Below are positions 7,204 through 11,014 of a stretch of 11,014 bases of DNA, piece after piece; the first letter of the stretch is position 1; the number at the start of each line of letters is the position of its first letter. A model generated the notes under the pieces. The model searched no databases and was not told where the DNA came from. It was given only the letters and a program-made list of their open reading frames with translations. Source of the DNA: Candidatus Hydrothermota bacterium. Lineage in GTDB: Bacteria; Hydrothermota; Hydrothermia; UBA1063. Location: assembly GCA_003644895.1 (NCBI GenBank), contig QNDO01000037.1:1-11014 (forward strand), read 5' to 3'. Position numbers and translations under genes: made by a program.

Positions 7204-7939
7204 GTAAGATAAGAGAAAGAGGAATTTTTTCGAAATAGGGGTTGTACACTTTAATACCTTTACGGGGAAAGAGTATTTCCTCGGGCTCACCTGATGTCAA
7301 CTTAAAAAATTTCTCCATATTTTTATTCAGTATCTTCAACCTGGATGCTATTAAAATGGCTGGTTTGTTGCGTCTTTTTGCTTCTTCCAGAATTATCTTT
7401 GTCCCCACTTTATTGACAAAATACTGACCAATAATGGCATCAGCGCCTGTCACAACCACATCGACGCAGGATATTTTGTCCAGTAAAACAATGTCGGTAA
7501 AGAGATGAACCTTGACCCCACTGGATGCCAGTTCAAGGGCTGTTTTAATTCCCTCCATGGAGGGACGCGCTTCAGAAATGAAAATTTCGAAATCACTGCC
7601 ACGGAATCTCAATGCATTAAGAACCTGGATAACCTGAGAACTTCGAGAATAAGTAAGGATTTTTTTGTAATGCCTGAGAACCTCCAGACTCTTTCTCTTA
7701 ATATAATCCTCTTCCTCCTTCACCAATTTTCTGTATGCATGGACAATTTCTCTGAAACTCTGGGCTTTTATACTTCTTTCTACAAAATCTATAAAATTAA
7801 GGATTACGGCCATACTGGAATAAGAGGTAAGAAGAAACTCTTTAAATTTGTGCCAATCCTCCAGAGAGGGACACTCTTCAACCCATTCCAGAATATCCCT
7901 GAGAATTTCAGTGGAGCCCGAAACCGTGTCCTTTTTCAT
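7181..7939 (-). CDS. eIF2B-like (IF-2B alpha/beta/delta) family protein, probably not an active isomerase
   Basis: This 252-residue protein belongs to the eIF2B alpha/beta/delta, MtnA and ribose-1,5-bisphosphate isomerase superfamily. A helical N-terminal part (about 1-90) is followed by a Rossmann-like part with the family motifs ILTYSRSSQVIQVL (94-107), SEARPSMEG (122-130), TGADAI (164-169) and NKVGT (176-180). Known isomerases of the family use a Cys in the first motif (HC) and an Asp in GAD. Here the Asp remains (D167), but the Cys position is S98, as in non-catalytic regulatory members. It may therefore be a ligand-binding or regulatory protein, or an enzyme of altered mechanism. The first ATG lies inside the last codons of gatA (32-base overlap), and no ribosome-binding site is visible, so translation is probably coupled to gatA. 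Its 3' end overlaps the convergent secreted-protein gene by 23 bases. The family is clear; the role is not. Confidence 0.85.
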   Translation of the reverse strand: MKKDTVSGSTEILRDILEWVEECPSLEDWHKFKEFLLTSYSSMAVILNFIDFVERSIKAQSFREIVHAYRKLVKEEEDYIKRKSLEVLRHYKKILTYSRSSQVIQVLNALRFRGSDFEIFISEARPSMEGIKTALELASSGVKVHLFTDIVLLDKISCVDVVVTGADAIIGQYFVNKVGTKIILEEAKRRNKPAILIASRLKILNKNMEKFFKLTSGEPEEILFPRKGIKVYNPYFEKIPLSLILPIWALTE

Positions 7940-9350
7940 AGAAACTTGCTATTTTGAAAAGAAGATCCTCCCTGAAGGAGGGAGCAATAAGCTGGAACCC
8001 TGTGGGTAAATTAAATTCCATCCTGCCTGAAGGTAAGGAAATTGCGGGAAAACCTGTGAGATTGGCAGGACTTGTAAAGATATCTAGGAAATAAAGACTA
8101 ACAGGGTCAGTGGTTTCCCCTATTCTGGGAGGCGGGGAAGGAGCCACCGGCAATATAACGAGGTCCACATCCTTGAAGGCTTCAAGGAAATCGTTCTTTA
8201 TCAGCCTCCTAACTTTGAGGGCCCGCAAATAATATGCATCATAATAACCATGGGAAAGAGCAAAGGTTCCTAGCATTATTCTTCTTTTAACTTCCGGACC
8301 AAAGCCCTGACTCCTTGTCTTAATATACATGTTTTCTAGAGTATCCGCATCCTCTCTAAAACCATATCTGACTCCATCATATCTAGCAAGGTTTGATGAG
8401 GCTTCAGAGGTTACAATAAGGTGGTACACCTCCACGGAATATTTTATATGGGGGAGTGAAATCCTTTTGAGTTTTAACCCTTCCCTCTCAAAAAATCTTA
8501 AAACTTCATCAAATTTTTTACCGACAGATTCTTCTATGTTTGCCTCATCCAGGACATCCGGGATCCCGAGGGTGAATTTCACGTCCTCTGAACTTAAAAG
8601 CTCTTCAATGGTGGGTACCTCCAGATTCATACTGGTGGAATCCATGGGATCGTAACCTGCAATTGTGACAAAAAGCCTTGCTGTATCCTCCACACTTTTA
8701 GCTATTGGACCAATTTGATCCAGAGACGAAGCAAAGGCCACGAGACCGTACCGAGATACCCTTCCATAGGTCGGTTTTAATCCCACAACTCCACAATATG
8801 CCGCAGGAAGTCGGATAGATCCTCCTGTATCTGAACCCAGGGATGCCACTGCTTCAAAGGCTGCAACCGCAGCAGCAGAACCACTGGACGAGCCCCCGGG
8901 TGAAAATTCCGGGTTGTGGGGATTTCTGGTAGGACCAAAATATGAATATTCACCAGTAGCCCCCATGGCGAATTCATCCATATTTGTTTTGCCAATAATA
9001 ACTGCACCTTCGTTGAGCAAGCGCTCCACCACCGTTGCATGATAAAGAGATTTATATCCCAGCAAAATCCTAGAAGCACAGGTGGTACTATGACCTTTTA
9101 CATTTATGTTATCCTTAATGGCAATAGGAATACCAAAGAGTAAAGGCAGGTTTTTCTTCTCCTCCAGAATAATGTCCAGTTCTCTTGCCCTTTCCAGGGC
9201 TTCATCACGAAATACTTCTATAAATGCATTTATCTGGTCCTCTTTTTTTTCAATGGATTTTAAAGAATCCTCTACTATGTCCTTAACCCTGATTTCCCTT
9301 CTTAGAAGTTTCTCATGCAGTTCACCTATGGATAGACTCGAAAGTTCCAT
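7908..9350 (-). CDS. gatA: Aspartyl/glutamyl-tRNA amidotransferase subunit A
   Basis: GatA is the amidase subunit of the GatCAB complex. It releases ammonia from glutamine so that GatB can convert Glu-tRNA(Gln) (and often Asp-tRNA(Asn)) to the correctly charged amide form. The 480 residues are normal length. The Ser-cisSer-Lys triad is complete: K79 (AIKDN), S154 (PGGSSSGSAAA) and S178 (GSDTGGSIRLPA), at the same numbers as in well-studied GatA proteins. The flanking CGVVGLKPTYGRVSRYGLV and SSLDQIGP are diagnostic and separate it from general amidases. The N-terminus MELSSLSIGELHEKL is family-typical, fixing this ATG. There is no Shine-Dalgarno sequence, and the minus-10 box ends 6 bases upstream, so the transcript is probably leaderless. 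gatB and gatC are not in the window, so the complex is encoded at scattered sites. It probably forms an operon with the overlapping eIF2B-like gene. Confidence 0.97.
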   Translation of the reverse strand: MELSSLSIGELHEKLLRREIRVKDIVEDSLKSIEKKEDQINAFIEVFRDEALERARELDIILEEKKNLPLLFGIPIAIKDNINVKGHSTTCASRILLGYKSLYHATVVERLLNEGAVIIGKTNMDEFAMGATGEYSYFGPTRNPHNPEFSPGGSSSGSAAAVAAFEAVASLGSDTGGSIRLPAAYCGVVGLKPTYGRVSRYGLVAFASSLDQIGPIAKSVEDTARLFVTIAGYDPMDSTSMNLEVPTIEELLSSEDVKFTLGIPDVLDEANIEESVGKKFDEVLRFFEREGLKLKRISLPHIKYSVEVYHLIVTSEASSNLARYDGVRYGFREDADTLENMYIKTRSQGFGPEVKRRIMLGTFALSHGYYDAYYLRALKVRRLIKNDFLEAFKDVDLVILPVAPSPPPRIGETTDPVSLYFLDIFTSPANLTGFPAISLPSGRMEFNLPTGFQLIAPSFREDLLFKIASFYEKGHGFGLH

Positions 9351-9356
9351 GCAGTT

Positions 9357-9385
9357 ATTTTAAGATAATATGTACATAGTTTCAA
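9357..9385 (-). promoter_or_regulatory. Probable gatA promoter giving a leaderless transcript
   Basis: Read on the minus strand, TTGAAA (9385-9380) and TAAAAT (9362-9357) are 17 bases apart, followed by 6 bases and the gatA ATG. The arrangement is the same as at cysS. It stands back to back with the oxidoreductase promoter, with 14 bases between the two minus-35 boxes. A TATTAT also present here has no well-spaced minus-35 box. Confidence 0.55.
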
Positions 9386-9399
9386 CTTAAAAAGAATGT

Positions 9400-9428
9400 T
9401 TGACTAAATTCCCTGTAGTTCTTATAAT
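9400..9428 (+). promoter_or_regulatory. Strong promoter of the aldehyde:ferredoxin oxidoreductase gene
   Basis: TTGACT (9400-9405) and a perfect TATAAT (9423-9428) are exactly 17 bases apart. A start near 9435 gives a leader of about 15 bases holding GGGAGGTGA (9439-9447) just before the ATG at 9450. This is the best promoter and ribosome-binding-site combination in the window. Confidence 0.75.
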
Positions 9429-9449
9429 ACAATAAAACGGGAGGTGAGA

Positions 9450-11014
9450 ATGAAGGGGTATGCTGGAACTATTTTAAGGATAAATCTTACTAACAAGGAA
9501 ATAAAAAAAGAAAAACTGGAGGAAAAATTCGCAAAGAAATACCTCGGTGGTGTAGGATTTGGTGTTAAAATACTCTATGATGAGGTACCTGCTCACGCAG
9601 ACCCTTTCGGTCCCGAGAATAAGTTGATCATAACTCCCGGAATGCTTCTGGGGACAGGACTTCCCACTATTTCAAAGACTGCAGTTAACTTTAAAGCCCC
9701 ACTTACAGGTGCCTATGGCAGATCCATGGTGGGAGCTTATCTGGGTGAAGCCCTCAAAAAAGCAGGCTATGATATGCTCATCATAGAAGGTAAGAGTGAT
9801 AAACCGGTTTACATCTATATTGAGGATGATAAAGTGGAAATCTTAGATGCATCCAATCTGTGGGGATTACTCACCTCTGAAACCCATGAAAAGCTTGTTG
9901 AAGTTCATGGCAAAGGTGTTAGAACTGCCACCATTGGCCCTGCAGGGGAGAAACTTTCCAAGATATCCGGTATAGATTTTGAAGAGAGACAGGCAGCCCG
10001 TGGTGGTGGCGGTGCCGTTATGGGCTCCAAAATGTTAAAAGCCATTGCAGTGAGAGGAACTGGTTCTGTAGAATATCACGATGAAGCTATGATAAAAGAG
10101 CTTATCAGAAAATGGGCTGCCATTATTAAGGAACATCCCGCCACAGAAGCAGACATGAAATACGGTTCTGGTGAATTCTATGAATGGATGAATAAGGAGA
10201 GGGGCACATTTCCCACAAGGAACTGGCAGTACGGATACATGCAAAAAGTTTATGATAATCTGAAAGAGGGTGAGAAATCGCATCTAGACCCTTATTACTG
10301 GTCACCCAAGTACACTATTAAGAACCGTCCCTGTCCGAGATGTAACAAGCCATGTGGTAGATACATAGAAATCACAGATGGTAAATATAAGGGAACAAGA
10401 GTTGAAGGTGTTGAATACGAAGTACTTTATTCCCTTGGTGGTGTTCTTGAAATTGATGATATCGGTGCTGTTGCTAAGATGAATAAAATATGTGATGATT
10501 ATGGATTGGATGCTATCTCTGCAGGTGTAACCCTGGCATGGGCGATGGAAGCATATGAAAGGGGTCTGTTGACAAAAGAGGATACAGATGGTCTCGAACT
10601 AACCTTTGGGAACGATGAAACAGCTGTTAAAGCCATAGAAAAAATAGGTAAAAGAGAAGGAAAACTGGGAGAACTACTCTTCAATGGCTCCAGGGAAGCT
10701 TCCTTAAAGCTGGGCAAAGATTCTTGGAAGTTTGCCATTCACATCAAAGGTATGGAACTTCCTGCGTATGATATAAGAGGAGCAAAGGGTATCGCCCTGG
10801 CATTTGCAGTATCCACCAGGGGAGGCTGTCACCTGACAGCCGGTGTGTACGGTACAGAACTGGTGGGTAAATGGTGGAAATTTGATGGAGTTGATCGGCT
10901 TAAAGGGGAATGGAAGGGCTTTGAAGTGAAGTTCCATGAAGATCTCATGACCCTCTATGACATGCTGGGTGCATGCAAATTCTCAAGACATATGTTCTTC
11001 CTGGAGGGCTTCCC
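9450..11014 (+). CDS. Tungsten-containing aldehyde:ferredoxin oxidoreductase, 3' end outside the window
   Basis: The frame is open from this ATG to the window edge (521 codons), about 85% of the usual 600 or so residues. The family oxidises aldehydes to carboxylic acids in the cytoplasm, passing electrons to ferredoxin, with a tungsto- or molybdo-bispterin and one [4Fe-4S] cluster. The N-terminal domain opens MKGYAGTILRINLT and includes the glycine-rich AARGGGGAVMGSK (183-194). The cluster ligands are C295, C298, C302 (CPRCNKPC) and C509. The two pterin-binding motifs are DDYGLD (349-354) and DMLGAC (504-509); the second has Ala where DxxGL-C is usual. RGGCHL (457-462) and VEGVEYE (318-324) carry the likely active-site His and Glu. 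The start is fixed by the ribosome-binding site and N-terminal match. Substrate range cannot be told apart from formaldehyde or other aldehyde-specific members. No ferredoxin or cofactor gene is in view. Confidence 0.93.
   Translation, partial: MKGYAGTILRINLTNKEIKKEKLEEKFAKKYLGGVGFGVKILYDEVPAHADPFGPENKLIITPGMLLGTGLPTISKTAVNFKAPLTGAYGRSMVGAYLGEALKKAGYDMLIIEGKSDKPVYIYIEDDKVEILDASNLWGLLTSETHEKLVEVHGKGVRTATIGPAGEKLSKISGIDFEERQAARGGGGAVMGSKMLKAIAVRGTGSVEYHDEAMIKELIRKWAAIIKEHPATEADMKYGSGEFYEWMNKERGTFPTRNWQYGYMQKVYDNLKEGEKSHLDPYYWSPKYTIKNRPCPRCNKPCGRYIEITDGKYKGTRVEGVEYEVLYSLGGVLEIDDIGAVAKMNKICDDYGLDAISAGVTLAWAMEAYERGLLTKEDTDGLELTFGNDETAVKAIEKIGKREGKLGELLFNGSREASLKLGKDSWKFAIHIKGMELPAYDIRGAKGIALAFAVSTRGGCHLTAGVYGTELVGKWWKFDGVDRLKGEWKGFEVKFHEDLMTLYDMLGACKFSRHMFFLEGF

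Noticed and set aside
7551..7564. 14-base palindrome CCCTCCATGGAGGG
   Set aside because: It lies in the codons of the conserved RPSMEG motif of the eIF2B-like gene and has no T-run.
7505..7957. Long + strand reading frame of 150 codons opposite the eIF2B-like gene
   Set aside because: It is antisense to clear family motifs, its product resembles nothing recognisable, and no promoter or ribosome-binding site precedes it.
7964..7983. Small inverted repeat CCTCC-CTGAA-GGAGG
   Set aside because: Short stem inside gatA coding sequence with no T-run, so not a terminator.
1..11014. CRISPR arrays, tRNA or rRNA genes, insertion sequences, attachment sites
   Set aside because: No spaced direct repeats, cloverleaf sequence, transposase or flanking inverted repeats were seen; nearly all bases are in the listed genes.

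Overview
The window looks like a chromosomal segment of an anaerobic, probably thermophilic, Gram-negative-type (diderm) bacterium. The evidence is a tungsten/molybdenum aldehyde:ferredoxin oxidoreductase gene, an apolipoprotein N-acyltransferase (normally needed where lipoproteins go to an outer membrane), a large secreted protein with a FlgD-like C-terminal Ig domain, proteins rich in Lys/Glu/Ile, and arginine encoded mostly by AGA/AGG. This mix is common in poorly cultured lineages such as Hydrothermae/WOR-3. That placement is inference from gene style, not a search result. Nothing points to a phage, plasmid or transposon.

Layout: the left block (38-7203) is all on the + strand. It holds cysS (cysteinyl-tRNA synthetase), a periplasmic NMT1/SsuA-type solute-binding protein, lnt, and a 1085-residue secreted protein built from three pairs of OB-fold-like domains separated by Ig-like domains. 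A 30-bp perfect palindrome followed by a T-run lies between the binding-protein gene and lnt. lnt and the large gene overlap by 8 bases. The middle block (7181-9350) is on the - strand: gatA (amidase subunit of the Glu-tRNA(Gln)/Asp-tRNA(Asn) amidotransferase) followed by an overlapping eIF2B-like gene whose stop codon lies inside the end of the convergent large gene. The right block is a divergent aldehyde:ferredoxin oxidoreductase gene that runs off the window. Genes occupy nearly everything; the longest gene-free stretch is the 99-base divergent promoter region 9351-9449.

Regulation: six sigma70-type promoters can be read by eye, most with TTGA-n2 minus-35 boxes and 17-18 base spacers. At cysS and gatA the minus-10 box ends exactly 6 bases before the ATG and there is no Shine-Dalgarno sequence, so both mRNAs are predicted to be leaderless. 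The binding-protein, large secreted-protein and oxidoreductase genes instead have strong GGAGG-type ribosome-binding sites.

The genes do not form one pathway. cysS and gatA serve aminoacyl-tRNA formation, lnt finishes lipoproteins, the binding protein and large protein act outside the cytoplasmic membrane, and the oxidoreductase belongs to anaerobic aldehyde metabolism. The points most worth a second look are the leaderless pair, the palindrome that may be both a terminator and the lnt leader, the nuclease-less OB-fold array, and the eIF2B-like protein with Ser where related isomerases have a catalytic Cys.
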